Below are positions 1 to 7,044 of a stretch of 12,277 nucleotides of DNA, piece by piece. This DNA is from an uncultured Eggerthellaceae bacterium (lineage in GTDB: Bacteria > Actinomycetota > Coriobacteriia > Coriobacteriales > Eggerthellaceae), in the NCBI GenBank assembly GCA_910585565.1, contig CAJUFC010000054.1:1-12277 (forward strand), read 5' to 3'. Positions within the stretch are counted from its first letter, which is position 1, and every line of letters begins with the position of its first letter. Under the pieces are notes generated by a model, which saw nothing but the letters and a program-made list of their open reading frames with translations, had not been told where the DNA came from and ran no database searches. The position numbers were made by a program, and so were the translations under genes.

Positions 1-753
1 GTCTTTGGCATAGGGGCAGTGCCACGGCTGCGTCTCTTCGAGATCGTCGTCATACGGAGAAGACGCGAGGCGCGCCGTGGCGCGCACTCGGAACTGGAAC
101 GTCGACCCCGCGCTCACCCAGGCGGGATAGACCCTCATGCCCCCGCTGGAAGCGTCCGCGTGATCCACGACGAGCTTCTTCGTGCCGTCGAGCACACCCA
201 CGCTTGACGGCACCCCGTAGGTGGGAGCGTAGATCGTCTCGCGCACGAGCTTCCACTTCTGCTGGTCGCCCAGGTTCGATCCGCTCGCGCCGACGTTCTC
301 GTAGAGATAGATGTTTGAGTCGTTCTTCGCGACGGTGGACGAGCAGTCGAGCACGTAGGACTGGTCGAGCATGGAGCAGATGTACACGCACTCGTCACCC
401 TTGTTGGACGTGGTCGCGGAGAGCGACCACTCCTGCGCCAGCGTGCCGTTGGGCGCGTACTGCTGGACGTTTCGCCGACTGAGGCTCGATCCCAGACCCC
501 CGCTCTCCCCGGCGAACACGTCGAGGGCTTTCCCGGAGTGAACGGCGCGGAAGGTGCAGACGCCGCCCGGCCACCAGGTGAGCAGCCACCGCTGGTTGTT
601 GCCGCCGTAGGACGCGGCGTTTCCCTGGTAGAGCCACACGTTCGCGCCATCAGCCAGGCTCGCGCCCGCGACATCCACGCAGTACTCGTCCGACAAGGCC
701 GAAACGATCCGATAGATTCCGGCAGGATACCTCTCCTGCATCGTCTCGGCCAT
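1..753 (-). CDS. Ricin B-type lectin tail protein (partial, C-terminus beyond window)
   Basis: The frame is open for 251 codons from ATG at 753 to the window edge with no stop. Residues about 13-170 form a complete beta-trefoil of three ricin B repeats. Each repeat has the family's QxW signature (Q54-R-W56, Q107-E-W109, Q165-K-W167) about 30 residues after a conserved Asp in a VDV/LDV/LDC strand (D27, D78, D136), the position that usually contacts sugar. Residues after about 175 look like the start of a second domain I cannot name. There is no signal peptide. The start lies one base after the tape measure stop, with GGGAGG 7 bases upstream inside the tape measure gene. The first gene after the tape measure normally encodes the distal tail or tail-tip protein, so a role in host-surface sugar binding is likely. 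The fold is near certain; the role is inferred from position. Confidence 0.88.
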   Translation of the reverse strand, partial: MAETMQERYPAGIYRIVSALSDEYCVDVAGASLADGANVWLYQGNAASYGGNNQRWLLTWWPGGVCTFRAVHSGKALDVFAGESGGLGSSLSRRNVQQYAPNGTLAQEWSLSATTSNKGDECVYICSMLDQSYVLDCSSTVAKNDSNIYLYENVGASGSNLGDQQKWKLVRETIYAPTYGVPSSVGVLDGTKKLVVDHADASSGGMRVYPAWVSAGSTFQFRVRATARLASSPYDDDLEETQPWHCPYAKD

Positions 754-754
754 G

Positions 755-3073
755 TCACATCCTCCCTTTCTTGCGGAGCACGTTCACCGTGTCGATGACG
801 ACGGCCTGGATCTGCTCGTCGTCGTTGACCTTGAGGTCGTTGAAGTAGAGGCTGTAGGTGTCTCCCACGCCCTGTCGAGCGGTTCTGTCCATGCCGACCC
901 CCGTCGTGTCGGCCGCCGCCAGGGCGACCCTGGCGTCGAGGACGGACGAGACGCCCAGCACAGGGGGCGCCCAATCCTCGGCGATGAGCGAGGCGCCCTC
1001 GACGACGGAGCGCATGGCGCCGAGCACGCCCCGCGCCGAGTCCTTTAGACCGAGCGCCATGCCCTCGCCGACATAGCCGAACATCTTGCGCATGAGCCTC
1101 GACGGGGACTTGATGCCGAAGAAGGACTTGACCGCGCCGAGGGCTCTGCTGCACACCCCGGTTATCGCGTCCCAGACCTTTCCGGCGGCGCCTGTGATGC
1201 CTCTGACCATGCCGCCGATCATGTCGGCCGCCGCGGTCGCGAGACGCCCAGCGAAGCCCGATATCTTGCCGGGGATCTGTCCCAGAAGCTCGCCCACCGC
1301 CCCCAGAAGCGGTCCGACGATCTTCGGCACCGCCTGCACGAGCGCCATGAACAGCTGCACAGCGGCCGCGAGCAGCATCGGGATCAGCGTCGGCAGCATC
1401 CCGACGACCGCGTCGATGACCGCCGGGATCGCGGCGACAAGCGCGTCTGTGATCGCGGGCAGGCAGTCCACGAGCGCCATGAACAGCGTGATCGCCGCCT
1501 GGATCAGCATCGGTATCAGCGTCGGCAGCGTCGCGCACACGGCCTGGACCACGACGGGGATCGCCCCTATGAGGGGCGGGATTATCTGCGGGATCGCCTG
1601 CACGATCGCCATCAGGAGCTGGACGGCGGCTTCCAGCAGCTGCGGCAGCAGCGTCGGCAGCATCGCCGCGAGCTGCGTCACCGCGTCCGCGGTCGCCTGG
1701 TTCCAGGCGGGCAGCGCCTGGACGAAGGCGATCGCCAAATCCGCTATGGCCTGCACGACCAGCGGCAGCAGCGTCGGCAGCATCGCCGTCACCTGGCCGA
1801 GCAGCTGCGTCATGAGCCCGATCACCGTCGTGACGAGTTGCGGCAGGATGCCCGCCAGCCCCTGTACCAGACTCGGGATCGCGGCGACGATGCCTTGGAC
1901 CAGGGCCCCCAGCACCGATGCGCCGACCTGCAGCAACGTCGGCAGTACGTCGGTGATGCCCTGGATGAGGCCCGTGAGGGCGCCGGTGACCCCCTGCGTG
2001 AACTCCTGGGCCGATCCTTCCCTGCCCTCGAACATGCCGGCGAATGCAACGCCCGCCTGCTCGAGGCCCGGAACGACCTTGCCGACCAGACCGGCGCCGA
2101 GTCCGAGCACGGCTGTCTGCAGGGGCAACACCGCTCGCCCGGCTTCAGCCACGGCGGCGTTGTAGTCGTCTTGGGCCTGCCGCGCCGCGATGACGTCGGC
2201 CATGCCTTCGTGGAAGCACTCTCCGGTCTCGCCGTACATCTCGTTCAGCGCGGCCTGCGTGATCGCGGAACGCTCGGCCTGATTCGAACATGCCGCCAAG
2301 GCCGCGTTGAACGCGTCCTCCGCGCTCTCTCCCTGCGCCGCAGCGCTCTCGAACGCCTTTAGGGCCGCCGGGTGCTCGCCCAACGCCCGCGTCCACTGCT
2401 CCGAGCTCGCGCTCGCCCAGTTGACGGCGTCCGCCATGGAGCCGACGATCTGGCCCGTGCGCACGGTCTCGTTCGCGGACTCGATGAGGTTCTCGACGGG
2501 CAGCGCGTCTCCGAAGCGGGCCATCGTGCCGGCCGCGATGTTGTACCACGTGTCGATGTCTCCTCCCGCCTGAGCGAGGTTCAACATGTCCTGAGCGGCC
2601 TCGGTCGCCTGGTCGGAGTCGCCCGTCAGGCCGAGGAAGCTCTGATACACCTCGTTGGCCCGCTCTTGGCTCACGCCCACGGCGTCGGCGGCGTTCGCGA
2701 GGCGGATCGACCCCTCGGTGTATTCCTGCGACTCCTCCGCGAGGGCCATCAACCCCGCCACCGCGCCCGCAGCCGCCCCGGCGACGACGCCTAGGCCCTT
2801 GGCGGCCAGGCCGCCCGCCTTCTTGGCGCCGTCGCCGATCTTGCCCATAGCGGCGCGAAACTTCGAGGCCGCGCCTTCAGCGTCGCCCGCCATCTCTTTC
2901 GTTGATCGGGCGGCGTCCTCCATGCCCTCCTCGACGTCGTCGGCGCATCCGTTGGCGGCTCGCCCCATCTTCGCGAAGCCGGCCTTCACCTCGCTCGTCG
3001 CGGACGTCACCTTCCCGCTGGCCTGATCCACGCCCTCGATGGCGAAGGTGCCGACGAGCTCGAACACGTTCAC
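755..3073 (-). CDS. Tail tape measure protein
   Basis: This 772-aa protein would set tail length and lie inside the tail tube before release with the DNA. At the usual 1.5 angstrom per residue it predicts a tail near 115 nm. Residues 1-85 are charged and helical. A hydrophobic Ala/Gly segment follows at about 87-110. A central region at about 377-600 holds five LPTLL/LPTLI units rich in Leu, Ile, Val and Ala. Near the C-terminus, at about 649-659, is the KSFFGIKSPSR motif followed by a VGEGMALGL stretch, a pattern recurring in phage tape measure proteins. The start is GTG at 3073, overlapping the chaperone stop as GTGA, with a strong AGGAGG 10 bases upstream. It is the longest gene here and follows the frameshifted chaperones, the standard position. 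Confidence 0.95.
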   Translation of the reverse strand: MNVFELVGTFAIEGVDQASGKVTSATSEVKAGFAKMGRAANGCADDVEEGMEDAARSTKEMAGDAEGAASKFRAAMGKIGDGAKKAGGLAAKGLGVVAGAAAGAVAGLMALAEESQEYTEGSIRLANAADAVGVSQERANEVYQSFLGLTGDSDQATEAAQDMLNLAQAGGDIDTWYNIAAGTMARFGDALPVENLIESANETVRTGQIVGSMADAVNWASASSEQWTRALGEHPAALKAFESAAAQGESAEDAFNAALAACSNQAERSAITQAALNEMYGETGECFHEGMADVIAARQAQDDYNAAVAEAGRAVLPLQTAVLGLGAGLVGKVVPGLEQAGVAFAGMFEGREGSAQEFTQGVTGALTGLIQGITDVLPTLLQVGASVLGALVQGIVAAIPSLVQGLAGILPQLVTTVIGLMTQLLGQVTAMLPTLLPLVVQAIADLAIAFVQALPAWNQATADAVTQLAAMLPTLLPQLLEAAVQLLMAIVQAIPQIIPPLIGAIPVVVQAVCATLPTLIPMLIQAAITLFMALVDCLPAITDALVAAIPAVIDAVVGMLPTLIPMLLAAAVQLFMALVQAVPKIVGPLLGAVGELLGQIPGKISGFAGRLATAAADMIGGMVRGITGAAGKVWDAITGVCSRALGAVKSFFGIKSPSRLMRKMFGYVGEGMALGLKDSARGVLGAMRSVVEGASLIAEDWAPPVLGVSSVLDARVALAAADTTGVGMDRTARQGVGDTYSLYFNDLKVNDDEQIQAVVIDTVNVLRKKGRM
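1330..1950 (-). repeat. Degenerate internal repeats in tape measure gene
   Basis: Five copies of an LPTLL/LPTLI-containing unit are encoded here. The octamer GTCGGCAG (plus strand) starts at 1389, 1521, 1653, 1773 and 1938, giving spacings of 132, 132, 120 and 165 bases (44, 44, 40 and 55 codons). A 27-base stretch is identical at 1642-1668 and 1762-1788. The units encode amphipathic, strongly hydrophobic helices, and the spacing stays in multiples of three. Confidence 0.85.
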
Positions 3074-3782
3074 TTCCCTGTCACCTCCTCGGCCGAAGCC
3101 ATGCTGGATATCGCGAGCGAGTCGGCGATGATGTCGGCCGCCGTCATCGTCGGGGCGCCCCTACGGGCGCCGGCGGTCTTGGCGAGCTCTTCTGCCCTCC
3201 ATTGGCCGTAGGCCCTGCCCTCCACTTTGCCGATGAAGAACTCCCACATCGCTCGGTCGTTCATTTGCTCGTACATGTCGCCTAGAAAGGCGTTGAGCTC
3301 GCCCGCGCGGATCATCTCGCCGACGAGCGAGACGGGGTCGTGATAGGTCCGGTGCAGGTCGCAGACCCACTTTCGCCAGCCTATCTGGCAAGCGATGCCT
3401 GCACACGCTTGAAAAAATCGGAGAAGCCCTCCGACGTGAACACGGCCGTCGCCAGGTCGAAGGCGTCTGCGAGCGAAAGCTCGGACACTTCCTTTTCCTT
3501 CATGCCGGCCATGGACGCCAGGAACCTGAACAGCTCGGAGTCGGCCTTGTCGAAGTTCGCGCAGACAACCGACGCGAGTTCCGTCATGAGGGAAAGTCCG
3601 ACCCTTTCGGCCTTTTCCTTGGCGGTGGAACCGTCCTCGTCCCCTGCGCCGCTGGCGGCGACGATCCCTTTGAGCGATCCGTCGGAAAAGACGTCCGCTA
3701 TCTGCTTGATGCCTATCTTGCTCGCGATGCGGCACATGGGCGCGATGTCGCGCGCCTTGAGCTCTCTGATCTCGAACTCCAT
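3070..3782 (-). CDS. Tail assembly chaperone, long form made by -1 frameshift (gpGT-like)
   Basis: The second chaperone frame ends at 3070 and has no convincing start of its own. It is reached if ribosomes slip back one base at T TTT TTC (3417-3411). The fusion would carry residues 1-124 of the short form plus 113 new residues beginning QACAG, 237 aa in all. The new part is helical and includes W, MYEQMNDRAMWEFF and GQWRAEELAK segments. In lambda the equivalent gpGT recruits tail tube protein through its T part while the G part binds the tape measure protein. The location between the major tail protein and tape measure genes is the standard one. Its stop overlaps the tape measure start (GTGA). 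An internal ATG at 3315 has only a weak upstream GGCGAG, so separate initiation is less likely. Confidence 0.85.
3373..3434 (-). promoter_or_regulatory. Programmed -1 frameshift signal (T TTT TTC)
   Basis: The heptamer TTTTTTC at 3417-3411 is in the correct phase (GAT TTT TTC) for an X XXY YYZ slip. A Shine-Dalgarno-like GGAGGG at 3432-3427 ends 9 bases upstream, close to the arrangement that stimulates -1 slippage in E. coli dnaX. Downstream, TTGCCAG (3391-3385) pairs with CTGGCGA (3379-3373) as a 7-bp stem whose loop contains the 0-frame stop TAG. That hairpin begins 19 bases after the heptamer, longer than usual. A shorter AAGCG/CGCTT pairing begins right after the heptamer. Confidence 0.82.
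3381..3782 (-). CDS. Tail assembly chaperone, short form (gpG-like)
   Basis: This 133-aa protein is the unshifted product of the chaperone cassette. It starts at ATG 3782, preceded by a G-rich ribosome site (GGAGGGGG) about 8 bases upstream and lying 16 bases after the major tail protein stop. The sequence is mostly helical, with an N-terminal stretch MEFEIRELKARDIAPM and an acidic, flexible patch at about 46-60. The ending SDFFKRVQASLAR follows the slippery codons TTT TTC. In siphoviruses this protein coats the tape measure protein during tail assembly and is absent from finished particles. The assignment rests on position, size and the frameshift to a second frame rather than strong sequence identity, since this family diverges fast. 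Confidence 0.87.
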   Translation of the reverse strand: MEFEIRELKARDIAPMCRIASKIGIKQIADVFSDGSLKGIVAASGAGDEDGSTAKEKAERVGLSLMTELASVVCANFDKADSELFRFLASMAGMKEKEVSELSLADAFDLATAVFTSEGFSDFFKRVQASLAR

Positions 3783-3798
3783 CTCTTGTACCCCCTCC

Positions 3799-4470
3799 CT
3801 ACTCCGCAGGCGGCAGCGCCGCCGCCTTCTGTTCCGGCCACACGACCTTCCACGGCAGCTTGGTGGACGTCCCCGCGTCGGGGTCGGCAACGCAATTGAA
3901 CGTCGCGGTGGACGCGCCCTGCTCCTTCTTTTTGCCTTCGAGCTCGAAGCCGGACGTGCAGATCGCATTTTTGAACCACACGACGATCGGGCTGCCGTCG
4001 GCCGTGCGTCCGACGTAGGCGAGCCCTTCGTAGTAGTGGCCGGCCGTGACCGTCTCGTCGGGCTCGACGATCTTGCAGCCCGTCCCCGCCTTGGCGCTGC
4101 CGGCGGTGAATCTCGCGATGTCCTCTGCGGTGATCTCGGTGAAAGGCGCCTCCATGGTCGCCTCCTCGCCTCCCCGGACGAATCCGCCCTTGAAGGCGAC
4201 CGCCAGGTGGTCGGCCTCGAGTTGGATGAACTCGGGCTTGATCGAGAGCTTGCCTCCCCCGTTGGTGGCGCCGATGATGGTGCCCTGGTTGGTGATCTGG
4301 CCGTTCTCGTCGAGCTCGACCCCGTAGCGGAACGTGCCCGCGCCGAAGGGGATGAGCTCTGGGTTGATGTCGCTTCCTGCCGGCATGCCCACGACGGGCC
4401 CCGTGCTGTCTGCCATAGCGACCACTTCCTCTCTCGCGGCGCTCTTGGCCGCTTTGGTCTTGTCTGTCAT
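3799..4470 (-). CDS. Major tail tube protein
   Basis: This 223-aa protein would polymerise into the tail tube around the tape measure protein. I chose ATG at 4470 because it overlaps the previous stop as ATGA and has GGAG 6 bases upstream; an in-frame ATG at 4482 would add four residues but lacks a good ribosome site. After a charged N-terminal stretch the protein is beta-rich (residues about 40-215), with many Gly turns and alternating strands such as FRYGVELDENG, GHYYEGLAYVG and IVVWFKNAI, as expected of the tail tube fold. No immunoglobulin-like C-terminal domain is present. Its place between the tail terminator and the frameshifting chaperones is the normal place for this gene in siphoviruses. 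The assignment is by context and general character. Confidence 0.87.
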   Translation of the reverse strand: MTDKTKAAKSAAREEVVAMADSTGPVVGMPAGSDINPELIPFGAGTFRYGVELDENGQITNQGTIIGATNGGGKLSIKPEFIQLEADHLAVAFKGGFVRGGEEATMEAPFTEITAEDIARFTAGSAKAGTGCKIVEPDETVTAGHYYEGLAYVGRTADGSPIVVWFKNAICTSGFELEGKKKEQGASTATFNCVADPDAGTSTKLPWKVVWPEQKAAALPPAE

Positions 4471-4826
4471 TCGTTGCTCCATTCGATGTAGTCAAGCGTG
4501 TGGTCCACGCGCGCGATGCCTTCGACGTCGCTGGGCACCCCGGCGGTGTGCGAGTACGAAACGCAGCACGTGCCGAGCGCGTTTCGCACTCGAAGATCGC
4601 CGAACGCATCCCGTATCGCGGGTTCCGCGTCATCGAGGAGGCTCACTCCTTCGTAACTCCACCCGCCCACGACGAACGTCCCCGTCCTCGCGCCGTCCTC
4701 CTGGCGTTGGGGCGCCTCGATGCGCTCGCCGACGTAGTAGACGGGCTCGTCTTCGCGCGGGAACTCCCAATAGGCGTAAGGAAGCCCGAGGCTGTCCATC
4801 CTTTCGGACACGATCTCCTTGATCAC
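4467..4826 (-). CDS. Tail terminator / tail completion protein
   Basis: This is a 119-aa protein in the position of the neck protein that caps the tail tube and joins it to the head. The start is GTG at 4826, overlapping the upstream stop as GTGA with GGGG 8 bases before it; the frame is open further upstream but that stretch lies over the previous gene. The N-terminus (MIKEIVSERMDSLGLPYAYWEFP) resembles the helix-then-strand opening of Gram-positive phage tail terminators, and the rest is mixed alpha/beta (TGTFVVGGWSYEGV, CCVSYSHTAGVP). Two adjacent Cys residues occur in the second half. The function is inferred mainly from gene order: gp10-like protein before, tube protein after. Confidence 0.72.
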   Translation of the reverse strand: MIKEIVSERMDSLGLPYAYWEFPREDEPVYYVGERIEAPQRQEDGARTGTFVVGGWSYEGVSLLDDAEPAIRDAFGDLRVRNALGTCCVSYSHTAGVPSDVEGIARVDHTLDYIEWSNE

Positions 4827-5230
4827 TTGATCGCCCCTTTCAGCTTCGCCTCGACGATGCGTCTGGCGACCGCCGCCTTGGCCTGCATCGCTTTGGTGAG
4901 GGCCCGGGTCCCGCGCTTGCCGCGCGTGGTGTGCCACTCGCCCCTGCGATCCTTATAGGCCCAGGGCGTGTTGCGGCCGCCCTTCTCGGCGTGGATGCCG
5001 GTCCCGAACTCCTCCCAGATGGCGTTCTCGGCGTTGGAGCCGACGTGCACGGCGTTCCCGTCGACGTGGTATTCGTAGGATTTCTTCGTGTCGCCGGTGT
5101 CGACGCGTGCGTTGCGCTGCGCCTGCGCCGCGAACTCGCCGCCCGCCTCGTGCAGTGCCGCCTCTATGGCACCCTCGATGGCGGAGGCGACCTTCGCGGA
5201 GTTGTCGGTCACCTCGAAGTCCATGCCCAC
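4823..5230 (-). CDS. HK97 gp10-like neck/tail component
   Basis: This 135-aa basic protein has the hallmarks of the HK97 gp10 family: an N-terminal helix (about 12-42), then VDTGDTKKSYEY at about 43-54, a VHVGSNAENAIWEEFGTG segment at about 66-83, and a C-terminal helical tail rich in Ala, Lys and Arg. The DTG..K.S and the YxxxxEFGTG-like patterns are the most conserved family features. Members act at the head-tail junction or in tail completion. GTG at 5230 (GGGG 7 bases upstream) and ATG at 5224 (two codons later) are both possible starts. The gene follows the head closure gene by 4 bases and overlaps the tail terminator gene, so it is translated as part of the neck cluster. Confidence 0.88.
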   Translation of the reverse strand: MGMDFEVTDNSAKVASAIEGAIEAALHEAGGEFAAQAQRNARVDTGDTKKSYEYHVDGNAVHVGSNAENAIWEEFGTGIHAEKGGRNTPWAYKDRRGEWHTTRGKRGTRALTKAMQAKAAVARRIVEAKLKGAIK

Positions 5231-5234
5231 GCAA

Positions 5235-5564
5235 TCACCCCACGTGCCTTAGATGGGCCTCTATGTGCGAGTGAAGCCCCATCGGGTCGTCTATGTAGAG
5301 CACCTCGTAGCGCCGGCCCTCGACCTCCAGGTAAAGGCCGTTCAGGTCGAGTCGGGCGAATGCATCGTCGTAGTCGCAGAGGAACACATGCGTCGTGTCC
5401 TCGGTCTTCGCCTGGTAGGCCAGATGCGACGCCTGTCCCGCCTGGTAGTCGAGCCAGCCGGTCACGTCCATGACGTGCTCCGGATCGCCCGCGACGTAGA
5501 CGCCCTTGGCGTTTTTGGTCTTCCGCTCGCGCATGACGGCGGCGACCGCGTTGCCGCCCACCAT
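5235..5564 (-). CDS. Head closure protein (head-tail joining)
   Basis: This 109-aa protein sits where SPP1 gp16-type head closure (stopper) proteins are encoded, after the connector and before the gp10-like gene. I chose ATG at 5564 because it shares bases with the upstream stop (TGATG) and has GAGGG about 10 bases upstream. A GTG at 5573 would put that site one base from the start. The sequence is mainly beta, with strands such as VYVAGDPE, THVFLCDYDD, LYLEVEGRRYEVLYIDDP and a C-terminal HSHIEAHLRHVG. The strand pattern GLYLEVEGRRYEVLYIDDP resembles the YxVxxVxDP-type core typical of such joining proteins. A monomeric plug under the portal is the expected role. Function is inferred from context plus this pattern. 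Confidence 0.75.
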   Translation of the reverse strand: MVGGNAVAAVMRERKTKNAKGVYVAGDPEHVMDVTGWLDYQAGQASHLAYQAKTEDTTHVFLCDYDDAFARLDLNGLYLEVEGRRYEVLYIDDPMGLHSHIEAHLRHVG

Positions 5565-6088
5565 CAGAAACACGCCCTCATGTGGGGCTTCAGGAACGCC
5601 GTCACTTCCAGCGGATATCCCGCGAAGCTGTCCGCAGCGCCCGGCGCGCGATAGGTCACCGAATGGCGTGAGAGCGTTTCGGACGCTATGCCCGCGTTGC
5701 GCTTGGGCGAGGCGAGGTCGTACTCGAGCATGCCGACGGCCCCCATGACGACGTCTGCCGGGTAGCGCACGAGGGTCACGCGGTTTCTCGGCTCGTCGGC
5801 GAGCTCGCGGTCGAGCCGCGTTATCCCTTCCTCGACGGCCCGAACGACGTAGAGCCCGTCGTTTGCGGCCGAGCAGGTGAGCTGCACGGTGTCTCCGACC
5901 CCGATGAGCGGGGAGGCCCCTAAAAGGACGCCTCCCTCGCTCGCCGCCTCGATCCGAGCGCCGCGCACCTGGAAGCGGTTGCGGGTCACCGTTCGGATCA
6001 TGCGCTCGATCGCGTCCAGCCTCTTGGGCAGGCCCGCATCGGTCGCATCCAAGCCGTAGCGCGCGTACTCCTCGGTCGGGATGAGCAT
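5564..6088 (-). CDS. Head-tail connector (adaptor) protein
   Basis: This 174-aa protein follows the capsid gene, as do HK97 gp6 / SPP1 gp15-type adaptors, which form a ring under the portal. The start is ATG at 6088, with GGAGG 8 bases upstream and just after the capsid stop; the frame extends further upstream but only across the capsid gene. The N-terminus reads MLIPTEEYARYGLDATDAG, followed by a helix KRLDAIERMIRTVTRNRFQV, the usual opening of connector proteins that count small helices. A beta-rich insert follows (about 42-95, including GVGDTVQLTCSAANDGLYVV), resembling inserts seen in Gram-positive phage connectors. The C-terminal part, about 105-174, is helical and then strand-like (SVTYRAPGAADSFAGYPL). 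Confidence 0.82.
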   Translation of the reverse strand: MLIPTEEYARYGLDATDAGLPKRLDAIERMIRTVTRNRFQVRGARIEAASEGGVLLGASPLIGVGDTVQLTCSAANDGLYVVRAVEEGITRLDRELADEPRNRVTLVRYPADVVMGAVGMLEYDLASPKRNAGIASETLSRHSVTYRAPGAADSFAGYPLEVTAFLKPHMRACF

Positions 6089-6101
6089 CGCGCTCGCCTC
6101 C

Positions 6102-7028
6102 TTAGGCCTTGAACGTCGCAAGCACGACCTTGGACGCGTCGGTGAGCGCGACCGTGTAGTGCTGGTCCACCGAGATGAGGTCCGTCTTGGCCAGAGCGTC
6201 GCGATCAGTGTCGGTGTGCACGCTGCGCTTCATATAGACGGTGATGGCCGGCGTGTCCTCCTCAGTCTCGCTGTCCTGCGTGAGCTTGACGATGGGGCAG
6301 GCGTACACCTTCTTCGTCGTCGCGTTCGCGCCTTCGCCGGTCTCGATCTCCTGCTCCGCCACTTTGCGCGTCGGCACGACTCGGCAGTTGGCCACCTTTC
6401 CGACCTCGCCTGTAAGCATGACTCCCGCAGCGTATTTGTCGGCGGAGATGAAGTCGGGATCCTTGCGTAGGGCGCTCACCTGCTTGGGGTTCACGAAGAT
6501 GACCTTCTCTGTGTTCACCTCCTCGTTGAAGCAGTCGACGGCATCCACGATGCCCGCGTACTTGATGGTCGATGCGCTGCCGTCGTAAAGGAGTTGCACG
6601 CCGCCGTTGCCGTTGCCGTCGGAGTCCTCCTTGTAGGGAAGCACCAGGCAGTCGAGCGCGTCGGCATCCATCTTTGCGGCGATGGCCTTGGCGAGCTGCC
6701 CTGTGGCCTCACCGTAGGGATCGCCGTAGCCCGACAGCTTCGCCTCGTCGGTGATCTCCACGGCTTTCACGGCCTTCTTGACAGTCGCCTGGGAAGTGCC
6801 GCTCGTGAGCTTCACGGTCTCGGCCTTCACGCCTTCGGCGACATCCTTGGCGTCGCCGATGTACTGGTAACGCGGCACCGTGATGGTGTTACCCGGCACG
6901 CCCACGAGCGTGTCGTCCACGCTCGCGAAGGGCGTCACCACGATCTTGTTGGGGATCTTCGCGCTGATCATGTCGGACAGGACCTCTGGGTTGACGAGGT
7001 CGCCGAGTTTGGTTGTCTGGTTTGGCAT
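6102..7028 (-). CDS. Major capsid protein (N4-gp56-like, HK97 fold)
   Basis: This 308-aa protein would form the icosahedral shell. The start is ATG at 7028, preceded by AAGGAAAGAAGAA and 16 bases after the scaffold stop; upstream in-frame sequence belongs to the scaffold gene. The opening MPNQTTKLGDLVNPEVLSD, then the ITVPRYQYIGDAKDVAEG strand at about 50-68, and the KAVEITDEAKLSGYGDP segment at about 89-105 are characteristic of the N4-gp56 family of capsid proteins found in many Gram-positive phages. A later NPKQVSALRKDPDF segment and C-terminal strand DLISVDQHYTVALTD fit the HK97 fold. No cleavable N-terminal scaffold arm is fused, in keeping with the separate scaffold gene. No maturation protease is encoded nearby. 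Confidence 0.92.
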   Translation of the reverse strand: MPNQTTKLGDLVNPEVLSDMISAKIPNKIVVTPFASVDDTLVGVPGNTITVPRYQYIGDAKDVAEGVKAETVKLTSGTSQATVKKAVKAVEITDEAKLSGYGDPYGEATGQLAKAIAAKMDADALDCLVLPYKEDSDGNGNGGVQLLYDGSASTIKYAGIVDAVDCFNEEVNTEKVIFVNPKQVSALRKDPDFISADKYAAGVMLTGEVGKVANCRVVPTRKVAEQEIETGEGANATTKKVYACPIVKLTQDSETEEDTPAITVYMKRSVHTDTDRDALAKTDLISVDQHYTVALTDASKVVLATFKA

Positions 7029-7044
7029 TTCTTCTTTCCTTTCG

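Noticed and set aside
135..1538. Minus-strand open frame (467 codons) spanning the lectin and the end of the tape measure gene
   Set aside because: It is out of frame with both real genes, very rich in Arg/Gly/Ala, and crosses their junction; a composition shadow.
1389..1945. Evenly spaced short repeats as a CRISPR-like array
   Set aside because: Repeats are imperfect, lie in frame within the tape measure gene and have spacings in multiples of three.
1086..2165. Plus-strand open frame (359 codons) opposite the tape measure gene
   Set aside because: Low-complexity Ala/Ser/Thr/Met translation that mirrors the repeats of the tape measure gene; no ribosome site or domain.
3073..3315. Independent start at ATG 3315 for the second chaperone frame
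   Set aside because: Only a weak GGCGAG lies upstream, it would drop a third of the open frame, and the in-phase slippery heptamer explains the frame better.
3713..4633. Minus-strand open frame (306 codons) over the major tail protein gene
   Set aside because: Arg-rich shadow in another frame of a gene with better start, ribosome site and context.
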